A stretch of 64,000 nucleotides of DNA from Lacticaseibacillus absianus (lineage in GTDB: Bacteria; Bacillota; Bacilli; Lactobacillales; Lactobacillaceae), in NCBI RefSeq assembly GCF_013407595.1, contig NZ_JABEKX010000006.1:1-64000 (forward strand), read 5' to 3'. A program made the position numbers and the translations under genes. Below the pieces are notes generated by a model. The model had not been told where the DNA came from and searched no databases. It was given only the letters and a program-made list of their open reading frames with translations. This document shows positions 35,266-42,531 of this stretch, in pieces. How positions within the stretch are numbered: the stretch's first letter is position 1; every line of letters begins with the position of its first letter.

Positions 35266-35790
35266 ATGGGACTGTCAATCTTCGAGCTGCTCCTCTTCGG
35301 CTTCATCGTCTATACGCTCCTCAAGAAGGCCGGATTGTTCACGAACGTCGCCGCCAAACGCCGTAAGCAGCAGTGGCAGCGGCGTCAAGAAGAGGCGCGC
35401 CATACCGCCGAGCACCGCACCGCTCGTCCGGCAACTCGGCCCGCGGCGCAGCCCGACCAGACCGTGGCTCAACGGCCGGTGAAGCGGGCTCAGCCCACGA
35501 AGAGCGCCGTCCCTGCGCGGTCGTCCTCACCGTCGGCCGCCGCAAAGCAACGTGCCGTAGCGACCCCACCGCGGGCGTCACAACCAGTAGCCCGAACGGC
35601 GACCAAGGCCGCGCGGTCACAGCCGCCTTCGGCCCCGCTCAAGTCACCACAAGCCGCTACTCGGCCTGACCGGCGCCAGGCAACGTTGCAGCCCCACGAA
35701 TCTGCCTTGCAGCGCGATGCGCGCCTACACCGCGTGCCGCTCCGCCCACCGAAGTCGCGGCTGACACCACCGCGCCAACGACTCAAGTGA
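35266..35790 (+). CDS. Unknown membrane-anchored basic protein in flotillin operon
   Basis: Product of 174 residues, starting 2 nt after the flotillin stop. One N-terminal hydrophobic helix (LSIFELLLFGFIVYTLLKKAGLF), then a long disordered tail rich in Arg, Ala, Pro, Gln and Thr with about 30 basic residues. No family recognised. The tight coupling suggests a partner of the flotillin/NfeD pair; the basic tail could contact membrane phospholipid or nucleic acid. Confidence 0.65.
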   Translation: MGLSIFELLLFGFIVYTLLKKAGLFTNVAAKRRKQQWQRRQEEARHTAEHRTARPATRPAAQPDQTVAQRPVKRAQPTKSAVPARSSSPSAAAKQRAVATPPRASQPVARTATKAARSQPPSAPLKSPQAATRPDRRQATLQPHESALQRDARLHRVPLRPPKSRLTPPRQRLK

Positions 35791-35811
35791 CCTGCTGGCC
35801 CGCCAACCCCC

Positions 35812-35854
35812 AAAGCGCCGCCTTGACTCAACGAACGAGTCAAGGCGGCGCTTT
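35812..35854 (+). terminator. Terminator of the flotillin operon (18-bp stem)
   Basis: Perfect arms at 35812-35829 and 35837-35854 with a 7-nt loop; flanking AAA/TTT. Confidence 0.75.
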
Positions 35855-35933
35855 GTCGTGGGTGAGCTAGCCATGCGCACCGAAAATACACAGCGACCCA
35901 CAAGACCCGGTGATCACGGTGAGGCTGAGTCAT

Positions 35934-36282
35934 CAAAAAAACCGCCACTCGTGAGTGACGGTCTCAAACTTGAGCTGGCCGGTCTCGATCGAGACTGGCC
36001 AGCTGACTTTTTCGTCCCGCCGCGATCTGGCACACGTGTGGGTGGCACGCATCCCCGCCTTGGGACCATTACTTTGGAGGAGTAAAAATGAAAAAGTTGG
36101 GTATGGGTATGGGTATGGAAATGAGTGGGTGGCTCATTTCTATGTGTTTAAATGTACCCGCAGATTGTGAAGAAAGTGTGACGAAAGCGGCGCAAGTGAT
36201 GAAGAAAACCTTAATGTCATTTAAATGCTCTTATTTGACGCGTCGAGTCACTTCAGTTGCACTTTGCGACGATCACGACTAA
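35934..36282 (+). repeat. Copy 2 of the stem-loop array with small ORF
   Basis: Shares with copies 1 and 3 the CATCAAAAAAA-hairpin start (35941-35962), CGTG/CACG hairpin with loop TGGGTGG (36035-36049), the TTACT-TTGGAGG-AGTAA ribosome-binding-site hairpin and, inside the ORF, AAATGAG/CTCATTT around TGGGTGG (36119-36139). It has an additional nested palindrome: AGCTGGCC (35973-35980) pairs with GGCCAGCT (35997-36004) around an inner self-complementary GTCTCGATCGAGAC. Confidence 0.75.
36088..36282 (+). CDS. Small repeat-associated protein, 64 aa, unknown
   Basis: Begins MKKLGMGMGMEMSGWLISM, with three Gly-Met units against two in the 33072 copy, a difference of one GGTATG hexamer. The middle part has PADCEESVTKAAQVMKK; the C-terminus contains two more Cys. 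One weakly hydrophobic stretch (SGWLISMCLNV). The ORF ends 22 nt before the FeS-type gene at 36305, so it could act as a leader for it. No known family. Confidence 0.6.
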   Translation: MKKLGMGMGMEMSGWLISMCLNVPADCEESVTKAAQVMKKTLMSFKCSYLTRRVTSVALCDDHD

Positions 36283-36304
36283 GCTCTCTGTGGAGGTGAT
36301 CAGA

Positions 36305-36682
36305 ATGGAACTCAACTTTGATCCAGCTGCGACAGCCAAGGTCCAACCGCACCTCGGGCCGCAGAAACAACTGCTTTTGACCTTCGAGGACGGGGTCGGC
36401 CCGTACTCTCAGCACGCGATGATCCACATGCAGATCCAGTTCACACTGAACGTCGTCGCTGTGGACGCCGATATTTCGGCGTATGACACCGTGATCGACA
36501 GCACGCTTGGCCCGATCCGCATCAAAGGGTACTCAAGCGAAGACCTTGACCCGCACCTGACGATCCATCTGAACCCAACGGCCAACACGATGAGCCTGAG
36601 TGGTGACAGCGGGATCATCGACCCCAACCTTGGCTTCATCGATTTCACCACAGTCGGCGGGCCGATCAATCCGGCCCGATAA
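36305..36682 (+). CDS. FeS-cluster biosynthesis family protein (YqkB/HesB-like)
   Basis: Product of 125 residues from ATG 36305 behind GGAGGTGATC. The segments LLLTFEDGVGPYSQ, VDADISAYDTVIDSTLGPIRIKGYSSEDLD and IIDPNLGFIDFTTV match the lactobacillar HesB/IscA-fold family often annotated as iron-sulfur cluster biosynthesis protein. The A-type scaffold cysteines are absent, so actual FeS binding is doubtful. Confidence 0.75.
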   Translation: MELNFDPAATAKVQPHLGPQKQLLLTFEDGVGPYSQHAMIHMQIQFTLNVVAVDADISAYDTVIDSTLGPIRIKGYSSEDLDPHLTIHLNPTANTMSLSGDSGIIDPNLGFIDFTTVGGPINPAR

Positions 36683-36776
36683 TGCGAATACGCCTTCCTA
36701 TTTGCGAAGCGGTGGTGTAGAATCATCGTGTTATCGGTGGATAAGTCTACCGTAAAAGCATTTAGGAGGCCTTTTT

Positions 36777-37199
36777 TTGTTACGCTACACGTTTGAATCT
36801 GCGCTCACGATCCATGAGATCAAGGCGCTGTATGGCGCTGCGGGTCTGACCCACTACCTGACCGACGTGGCGGAGACTGCCCGGGGGATCGCGAACTCGA
36901 CGCTGCTGACCGCCCGTGACGATGACCAGCTAGTCGGCGTGATCCGTGGTGTCTCCGATATGCACACGATCGTCTTCATTCAGGACCTGATCGTACTACC
37001 GGACTACCAGCACCAAGGAATCGGTCATGAACTGCTCGCTCAGTTCGACGACTACTTCAAACAAGTCGCGCGGATCGTGGTCGTCTGCGACAGCCCCGAG
37101 TTGCGGGCCTTCTACGCACGTGCTGGGTACCTGCCCGGCGATGAGACCGCCGCGACGACCTTCATCCGGCCGCGCCGATTGCTCGAACCCAAATACTGA
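36777..37199 (+). CDS. GNAT-family N-acetyltransferase
   Basis: Product of 140 residues from TTG 36777, with AGGAGG 7 nt ahead. The acetyl-CoA site is LIVLPDYQHQGIGHELLAQF, with the classical Q-x-x-G-x-G/A loop, and the C-terminal RAFYARAGYLPGDETAAT is typical. Substrate unknown. It ends before the long hairpin 37230-37272. Confidence 0.88.
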   Translation: MLRYTFESALTIHEIKALYGAAGLTHYLTDVAETARGIANSTLLTARDDDQLVGVIRGVSDMHTIVFIQDLIVLPDYQHQGIGHELLAQFDDYFKQVARIVVVCDSPELRAFYARAGYLPGDETAATTFIRPRRLLEPKY

Positions 37200-37229
37200 A
37201 CGTCATCAGCGGTTTGTACCCGCGCAAAA

Positions 37230-37272
37230 CGTGGCCCCGATCAGACCTATTCTTGGTCTGATCGGGGCCACG
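37230..37272. terminator. 18-bp perfect hairpin between convergent genes
   Basis: Arms at 37230-37247 and 37255-37272 pair perfectly around a 7-nt loop; no T-run on the plus side, TTTTGCGCG on the minus side. Confidence 0.65.
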
Positions 37273-37347
37273 TCTGTCTACATCGGCCAACCCGAACTTG
37301 GGCAAAAAATATGGACGCGGCTGATCAGCGCCGGCCGCTTATTGACC

Positions 37348-38094
37348 TCACGCTAATTGCGCTAAGCAGTCCAGCCCGGCCGCCAGCACCCGCAGATGTG
37401 AGGCGACCCCAAAGTCACGCGCGTCATAGGCCGCGACAGCCGCCAGCGAGTCGGCGGTGAACAGGAGCTGGGCGAACTGAACGGCACGAAACTCGGCGCA
37501 AGCGGCCAGCGCGGCGCACTCCATCTCAACAACCTCACAGCCCGCGGCCAGGCTCGCCGCGATCTTCTGCTCGGTCTCGCGGAAGTAGCCGTCCGTCGTC
37601 CACGTCTGGACTGGGCGGACCGCAGTCCCCAGCACGGTCATCAGGTGGGTGGTCAGTGTCTCATCCAAGGCCACCGTTGCCGCCGCCGGAAGGTAGTGAA
37701 ACGACGTGCCTTCATCGCGCAAGGCCCGGGTGGCGACCATCAACTGGTTCTCCGGGGTCTCGACTAGCACCCCGCAGGAGCCGACAGCAATGATCTGCTT
37801 GGCGCCATAGGCGATCAGAAAATCGAGGAGCTGCGTCGCCGCCGGCGCTCCCAGCGGGGCACGGCATAGACCGATCTGCTGGTCCCCCACCGTCAAGGCG
37901 TAGACCTCGAAGTGATTCGAGACGGTCACAAACTCCCCGACGACTTTGTGTGGATAACGGGCCACGAAGGTCGCCACGTTCTCCGGCGTGATGAAGGCAT
38001 AGAGCATCTTGGCCGGAAACGTGAAGCCTTCATCACGAAACGGGTCGAGTACGGCGCGCGGGGTCCCATCATAAGTCAGCAGTGGCAGGGTCAT
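37348..38094 (-). CDS. Nucleoside phosphorylase (uridine phosphorylase-like)
   Basis: Product of 248 residues of the PNP/UDP fold: IIAVGSCGVLVETPENQLMVATRALRDEGTSFHYLPA carries the phosphate/ribose-binding pattern, and the catalytic region AGCEVVEMECAALAACAEF is the conserved E-M-E ribose site. Cleaves nucleosides to base and ribose-1-P; uridine phosphorylase is likeliest. Single gene transcribed leftward. Confidence 0.85.
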   Translation of the reverse strand: MTLPLLTYDGTPRAVLDPFRDEGFTFPAKMLYAFITPENVATFVARYPHKVVGEFVTVSNHFEVYALTVGDQQIGLCRAPLGAPAATQLLDFLIAYGAKQIIAVGSCGVLVETPENQLMVATRALRDEGTSFHYLPAAATVALDETLTTHLMTVLGTAVRPVQTWTTDGYFRETEQKIAASLAAGCEVVEMECAALAACAEFRAVQFAQLLFTADSLAAVAAYDARDFGVASHLRVLAAGLDCLAQLA

Positions 38095-38161
38095 CAGATC
38101 ACCTCATCGAATTATCATGGGTTCGATGCTACACCGCTTCTCGCACACGCACAAGTGCCAA

Positions 38162-38530
38162 TCAATGAGGATCAGCGTGGCGTGGCGCGATCAGTGCCGC
38201 GGTCATCGCCGCCGTCGCCGTACGCACCGCGCGCGGGGCGGGGCTGAACTGGTTGAACTCGGGCCGCGACAACCGCAAGTCCACCACCCCATACTGCGGT
38301 ATCAGCTGTTGTAGTTGGCGTTCGTCGTCGTCCAGTTGTGTCGCGAGCTGCCACATATACGCCAGCGCCTGGCGTCGCACCCGCCCTCGCCACCAGCTAC
38401 CGATATCCATGGCAATCGTCGCGGTGACGCCCACCCCAATCAGCCACGGCGACCAGCCCAGCACCATTCCCAGCACTGGCAGGAAGACCCAGCCAGCGAC
38501 CGTGACCATCCAGTAGCCCCACTTTCTCAT
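38162..38530 (-). CDS. Hypothetical membrane protein, 122 aa
   Basis: Start at ATG 38530 behind GGAGGG; the longer in-frame extension would reach into nrdD. Two hydrophobic helices (about residues 5-25 and 28-45) precede a polar tail containing ATQLDDDERQLQQLIPQYGVVDLRL. No family recognised. It follows nrdD by 82 nt and may be co-transcribed. Confidence 0.6.
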   Translation of the reverse strand: MRKWGYWMVTVAGWVFLPVLGMVLGWSPWLIGVGVTATIAMDIGSWWRGRVRRQALAYMWQLATQLDDDERQLQQLIPQYGVVDLRLSRPEFNQFSPAPRAVRTATAAMTAALIAPRHADPH

Positions 38531-38612
38531 CGAATCCCTCCAATCTCGTTCAGTATCGCATAACGCCAAACACGCCCCATCGGTCCGAAACCCGAGGGGC
38601 GCGCGATATTGG

Positions 38613-40799
38613 TTAGGCTTGGCCCGCCAGATCATCGTTGCCGATGGTCATGTGTTTCTTGCGGTGAATGATCTCTTCTTGGCGACCATGGACCATCGGC
38701 CGCTTATTCGGGTTGCCGAGGTAGCCACACAGACGCTTGACCACGTCGCACTGCGCCGGATCGTGGTTGCCGCATTCCGGGCACTCATACCCCTTCGCCG
38801 TGGCCTTGAACTCACCCTTGAATCCGCAGGCGAAACACTGATCGATCGGCGTGTTGGTCCCGAGGTAGCCGACCCGATCGTACGCATAGTCCCAGACGGC
38901 TTCAAGCGCCTTAGGGTTCTGCTTGAGGTTCGGATACTCGCAGTAGTGGATGAACCCACCGGAACAGTACTGCGGGTAGTCTTTTTCAAAGTCCAGCTTC
39001 TCAAACGGCGTCGGCGCCTTGCGCACGTCGTAGTGGAAGGAGTTCGTGTAGTACTCCTTGTCTGTGATATCCTTGACGCTACCAAAGCGCAACTTGTCCG
39101 CGCGCGCGAACGTGTCCGTCAGCGACTCGCTCGGCGTGGAGTAGACGGAGAAGTGGTAGCCGTATTCCTGCTCCCAATCAACGCAGTGATCGTAGAGCGC
39201 CTTGACCACGTCCAGGGTGAACTGCTTGGCGGCCGGGTCTTGCTCCCAAGTCGGGCCGTAGAAGACGGTCCCGACCTCATACAACCCAATGTAGCCAAGG
39301 CTGACCGTCGCACGATCGTTCTTGAACAGCTCATCGACTTTCTGATCGTCGGCCAGGCGCTTGCCGAAGGCGCCGTACTTGTAGAGGATCGGCGCAGATT
39401 CCGGCGTCGCCTCCTTGGTCCGCTCGACCTTGTAGACCAACCCCTGCTTGCAGATCGCTAGACGTTGTTCCAAGAGGTCCCAGAACTTCGCCTGGTCGCC
39501 CTTCGACTCCATCGCGATCCGCGGCAGGTTCAGCGTGATCACGCCGAGGTTCATGCGGCCAGCATTGACCTCTTCGCCAGTCTGCGGATCGCGCCAGCCT
39601 TGCAGGAAGGACCGGCAGCCCATCGGCGCCTTGAAGCTCCCCGTCAGGTCCACGATCTTGTCGTAAGACAGCACATCCGGGTACATCCGCTTGGTCGCAC
39701 ACTCGAGGGCGAGCTGCTTGATATCGTAGTTCGGATCAGCCGGGGCGAGGTTCAGTCCGCGCCGAAGCGTGAACACGAGCTTCGGAAAGATCGCGGTGCG
39801 CTTCTCTTTGCCCAGCCCATCGATGCGGATCTTCAGGATGTCGCGCTGGATCTCGCGTTCGATCCAGCTCGTCCCCAACCCGAACCCGACGGTGACAAAC
39901 GGCGTCTGCCCTTGAGTCGAGTACAGCGTGTTGACCTGGTACTCCAGCGTCTGCAGCGCATCATAGATGTCTTTGCGCGTCCGCCGCTTCGCGTAGGCGT
40001 CTGCGGTGGCCGGATCGGTGGTCAGCTCCCGGGCTTCCGCCAAGTGCTTCTCGTAGTTCTTCTGGGCAAACGGAGCGAGCACCTCATCCGTCCGGTCGCT
40101 CGAGCATCCCCCGTACTGGGAGCTCGCGACGTTGGCGATGATCTGCGTCATCTGCGTCACCGCGACTTGAATCGAATGCGCCGGTTCGACCTCTGCGTTC
40201 CCGATGCAAAACCCGTGCGTCAGCATCTCTTTGAAGTCGATCAGGCAACAGTTGGTCTCCGCCATGTATGGTGTGTAATCCAGGTCGTGCCAGTGGATAT
40301 CGCCGCGCAGATGTGCGTTCGCCACAGCAGGCGGCAACATCTTGAGCCCGATCGCCTTGGCGACTGCACCGGCTGTCAAGTCGCGCTGAGTCGAGAAGAC
40401 CCGCGAGTCTTTGTTGGCGTTCTCGTGCACCACCGTCGAGTCGCGGTTCAAAAGCTTCTCCACGTTGTAATTGACGTCGGACTTCTGCGCCCGCTCGATG
40501 TCGCGCTGCACCCGGTAGTTCGTGTAGGCGCGGCTCCAATCGTACTGGTGCGCGTTCAGGATCGACTCTTCAACGATACTCTGGACCTCCGCAATGCGGA
40601 CGTCTTTGTCGAAGCGATCGCAGATCGTCGCCACCGCATCGTCTGAGATCGCCTCGATCAGGGTGTAGTCGGTCGGCGCAAGGTCCCCATCGACCGCCTG
40701 GGCCGCCTTGGTGATCGCCTTAGTGATCTTCGCTTGGTCGAAATGGACCTTACGGCCGTCGCGTTTCTTCACGTTGATGGTGACTTTGAGATCGATCAT
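38613..40799 (-). CDS. nrdD: Anaerobic ribonucleoside-triphosphate reductase (class III)
   Basis: Product of 728 residues. N-terminal ATP-cone (VKKRDGRKVHFDQAKITKAI), catalytic barrel, zinc-binding cysteines CFACGFKG...CPECGNHD and the glycyl-radical loop RLCGYLGNPNKRPMVHGRQEE near the C-terminus. Makes dNTPs anaerobically from NTPs. The activase NrdG, normally encoded next door, is not found in this window. Upstream NrdR boxes indicate NrdR repression. Confidence 0.97.
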   Translation of the reverse strand: MIDLKVTINVKKRDGRKVHFDQAKITKAITKAAQAVDGDLAPTDYTLIEAISDDAVATICDRFDKDVRIAEVQSIVEESILNAHQYDWSRAYTNYRVQRDIERAQKSDVNYNVEKLLNRDSTVVHENANKDSRVFSTQRDLTAGAVAKAIGLKMLPPAVANAHLRGDIHWHDLDYTPYMAETNCCLIDFKEMLTHGFCIGNAEVEPAHSIQVAVTQMTQIIANVASSQYGGCSSDRTDEVLAPFAQKNYEKHLAEARELTTDPATADAYAKRRTRKDIYDALQTLEYQVNTLYSTQGQTPFVTVGFGLGTSWIEREIQRDILKIRIDGLGKEKRTAIFPKLVFTLRRGLNLAPADPNYDIKQLALECATKRMYPDVLSYDKIVDLTGSFKAPMGCRSFLQGWRDPQTGEEVNAGRMNLGVITLNLPRIAMESKGDQAKFWDLLEQRLAICKQGLVYKVERTKEATPESAPILYKYGAFGKRLADDQKVDELFKNDRATVSLGYIGLYEVGTVFYGPTWEQDPAAKQFTLDVVKALYDHCVDWEQEYGYHFSVYSTPSESLTDTFARADKLRFGSVKDITDKEYYTNSFHYDVRKAPTPFEKLDFEKDYPQYCSGGFIHYCEYPNLKQNPKALEAVWDYAYDRVGYLGTNTPIDQCFACGFKGEFKATAKGYECPECGNHDPAQCDVVKRLCGYLGNPNKRPMVHGRQEEIIHRKKHMTIGNDDLAGQA

Positions 40800-40844
40800 G
40801 AACGTTCCTCCTCGAAAACTGATACGACTATCATATCACGCGGC

Positions 40845-40899
40845 ACACCAGATATGGGGATGAAAAACCGATTTCGAGCTATTTTCACTATATATTGTG
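40845..40899 (-). promoter_or_regulatory. NrdR boxes upstream of nrdD
   Basis: TCACTATATATTGTG (40885-40899) matches the NrdR consensus ACACWATATAKTGTG except at the first base. A weaker second box, ACACCAGATATGGGG, lies at 40845-40859, 40 bp away, i.e. on the same helix face, as is typical for paired NrdR sites. Confidence 0.75.
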
Positions 40900-41033
40900 T
40901 TGCGAACAATTCAATGTCTCGCGTTGTTCCACAGACTAAGCCCAGCGGCGTGCTGTTTCTCAGCCCTGCGCCGGATTTCCCTCCCCCCTTGCGACACGGT
41001 ATAATCAAGTCAGAAGCATAGGAGGGACAACAC

Positions 41034-41204
41034 ATGGACAAAGCACAGCTCAAACAGCTCGGGATCATCATCGGTATCGTGATCCTGGCAATGATCCTCT
41101 TGCCATTCATCACTGGCCTGATCAGCCTGGCGATCAAGGTGATCCTGTTCATCGCGATCGTGTACGGCCTCTACTGGGCCTACGAGACCTATCTCAAGAA
41201 GTAG
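41034..41204 (+). CDS. Small membrane protein, 56 aa
   Basis: ORF of 56 residues beginning MDKAQLKQLGIIIGIVILAM, with two hydrophobic segments (residues about 9-27 and 29-48) and a C-terminal Lys pair. A good promoter element (TATAAT at 41000-41005) and GGAGG stand upstream, and a strong terminator follows (41271-41306). Function unknown; the transcription signals make a real gene likely. Confidence 0.7.
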   Translation: MDKAQLKQLGIIIGIVILAMILLPFITGLISLAIKVILFIAIVYGLYWAYETYLKK

Positions 41205-41270
41205 ACGCGGGCCAGTGGCGCCAAAATCGGCTCTGGGAGGACGTTCGGTCGTCACGCATGAGCCGCAAAT

Positions 41271-41306
41271 AAACCGGGACGCAGACAAAAGTCTGCGTCC
41301 CGGTTT
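41271..41306. terminator. 16-bp perfect hairpin terminator between convergent genes
   Basis: Arms 41271-41286 and 41291-41306 around AAAA, followed by TTTATTTG. Confidence 0.8.
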
Positions 41307-41380
41307 ATTTGCGTCCGCCGATGGCGCAGCGGACTAGGCGGAGCGAAGGCACGTGAGCTGTCGCACGATCAGCTGACTCA

Positions 41381-41752
41381 TCAACGTGCGAGCAGGAGGA
41401 GGAGAAGCGCCACGATCGCAGGGCCCCCCTGGGTCAACACGATCTGCTTGTTGGCAGTGATCGCACCAAAAATTGCCGCGATCACGACGAACCCAACAAA
41501 CAACAGCTGAACGTTATGGGCTGGAACGCCATTCAGGCCATATCGCGCGTAAAGCAAGCCGACCCCGACGAATCCATTATAGAGCCCTTGGTTGGCCATC
41601 GCCGCCCTGGCCTCGCTAGTCGCAAGGTATTCTGCCGACACCGCAAACGCTTTGCGCGCCATGGCCGTCTGAGTACCAAACATCTCAAGCAGCATGATGA
41701 ACAAAGCCTCGACCGCGACAATCATGACAAACACGTCTTTCAATACGAGCAT
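41381..41752 (-). CDS. DUF1304 family membrane protein
   Basis: Product of 123 residues with four hydrophobic helices. The conserved family pattern is visible: EALFIMLLEMFGTQTAMARKAF, then MANQGLYNGFVGVGLLYA and VVIAAIFGAITANKQIVLTQGGPAIVALLLL. DUF1304 proteins are small integral membrane proteins without a known activity. Monocistronic. Confidence 0.85.
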   Translation of the reverse strand: MLVLKDVFVMIVAVEALFIMLLEMFGTQTAMARKAFAVSAEYLATSEARAAMANQGLYNGFVGVGLLYARYGLNGVPAHNVQLLFVGFVVIAAIFGAITANKQIVLTQGGPAIVALLLLLLAR

Positions 41753-41962
41753 CTCGATTCCTCCTGCTGAGCATTAGTAAGTCTCTGCAGTGTACCAGAT
41801 CTGCGCCCGCACCGAAACAAAAAGGTCTCCAGTCGGCGACCTTCACGCGCCCACGGGTGGTCCCGACCAGCGCGGCATCCTCAAGGCTGAATCTTTATTC
41901 AGGAAATATATCAGATCAAGCGTTTCGACCAAAACAGGGTCCGATTGACTTCTGACAAAAAA

Positions 41963-41991
41963 ACACCGCGCAGCCTCTCAGCTCGCGGTGT
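41963..41991 (-). terminator. Terminator of the tRNA-Ala pair
   Basis: ACACCGCG (41963-41970) pairs with CGCGGTGT (41984-41991); TTTTTTT follows on the minus strand. Confidence 0.85.
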
Positions 41992-42015
41992 ATCAACGTT
42001 TGTGACGCTGTTGTC

Positions 42016-42088
<73 letters not shown>

Positions 42089-42101
42089 AAATATAAGCTA
42101 A

Positions 42102-42174
42102 TGGATCCGAAGAGATTCGAACTCTCGACCTCTGCCATGCGAAGGCAGCGCTCTCCCAACTGAGCTACGGACCC
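42102..42174 (-). tRNA. tRNA-Ala (anticodon CGC)
   Basis: 73-nt cloverleaf on the minus strand. Acceptor GGGTCCG/CGGATCC, D-arm GCTCAGTTGGGAGAGC, anticodon stem CTGCC/GGCAG with loop TTCGCAT, T-loop TTCGAAT. Anticodon CGC reads GCG alanine codons. CCA is not encoded. First in the pair, transcribed from the promoter at 42189-42216. Confidence 0.95.
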
Positions 42175-42188
42175 GAAACACAAGTAAT

Positions 42189-42216
42189 ATTGTAGCATAT
42201 CTGGCCGCGCTGTAAA
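42189..42216 (-). promoter_or_regulatory. Promoter of the tRNA-Ala pair
   Basis: On the minus strand -35 TTTACA (42211-42216), 16-bp spacer, -10 TACAAT (42189-42194), ending 15 bp before the first tRNA. Confidence 0.75.
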
Positions 42217-42325
42217 GCCTTTTTTTGCCAGGGCGTCGCCGGTGCTGACCCAGCAGCAAAGACGCCGCGTCTGCCCCGCCTAGCACAGGCCTACGATTGG
42301 CGATCCCGTGCCACCCGCACGGCAT

Positions 42326-42531
42326 CAAAAAAGCCGCTATGGGCAGTAGCGGCCTGAGGAGTAAGGGTTGGCCGAACGTCACCGTCCGGCGATTTTTACT
42401 TTGGAGGAGTAAAAATGAAAAAGTTGATATGGGGATCAAGAGAGTGGGCAACTCTTCTTGACTCTCTTATCATATCCATAAGATGTGAAGAAATTGTGAA
42501 CTTTTCGATAAAAATTTATGAACTACATTAG
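42326..42531 (+). repeat. Copy 3 of the stem-loop array with small ORF
   Basis: H1 is 42333-42353, stem GCCGCTA/TAGCGGC, loop TGGGCAG. H2 is 42371-42390, GCCG-ACG/CGT-CGGC, loop changed. H3 is 42392-42416, the same ATTTTTACT/AGTAAAAAT stem with loop TTGGAGG. H4 lies inside the ORF, AAGAG/CTCTT (42438-42456) around AGTGGGCAA. The untranslated part is nearly as in copy 1, while the ORF has diverged. On the minus strand H1 followed by TTTTTT can terminate the MFS gene mRNA. Confidence 0.75.
42415..42531 (+). CDS. Small repeat-associated protein, 38 aa, unknown
   Basis: Begins MKKLIWGSREWATLLDSL and contains RCEEIVNFS, which lines up with DCEESVTKA of copy 2 and KYDETVMKA of copy 1. The ribosome-binding site and first codons are almost identical to the other copies, but the Gly-Met run is gone. 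The last 4 nt overlap the 3' end of the convergent MFS gene, which would make that mRNA antisense to the whole element. Confidence 0.5.
   Translation: MKKLIWGSREWATLLDSLIISIRCEEIVNFSIKIYELH

Noticed and set aside
36031-36060. GGGTGGCAC segment resembling the T-box antiterminator motif
   Set aside because: The same GGGTGG occurs in the loop of several hairpins, including one inside the small ORF, with variable stems. No specifier stem or downstream synthetase, biosynthesis or transporter gene of a T-box type is present.
36088-36282. Bacteriocin or lantibiotic precursor interpretation of the small MKKL peptides
   Set aside because: No double-glycine leader, no modification, transport or immunity gene nearby, and copy 3 lacks the Gly-rich region, so no support beyond small size.
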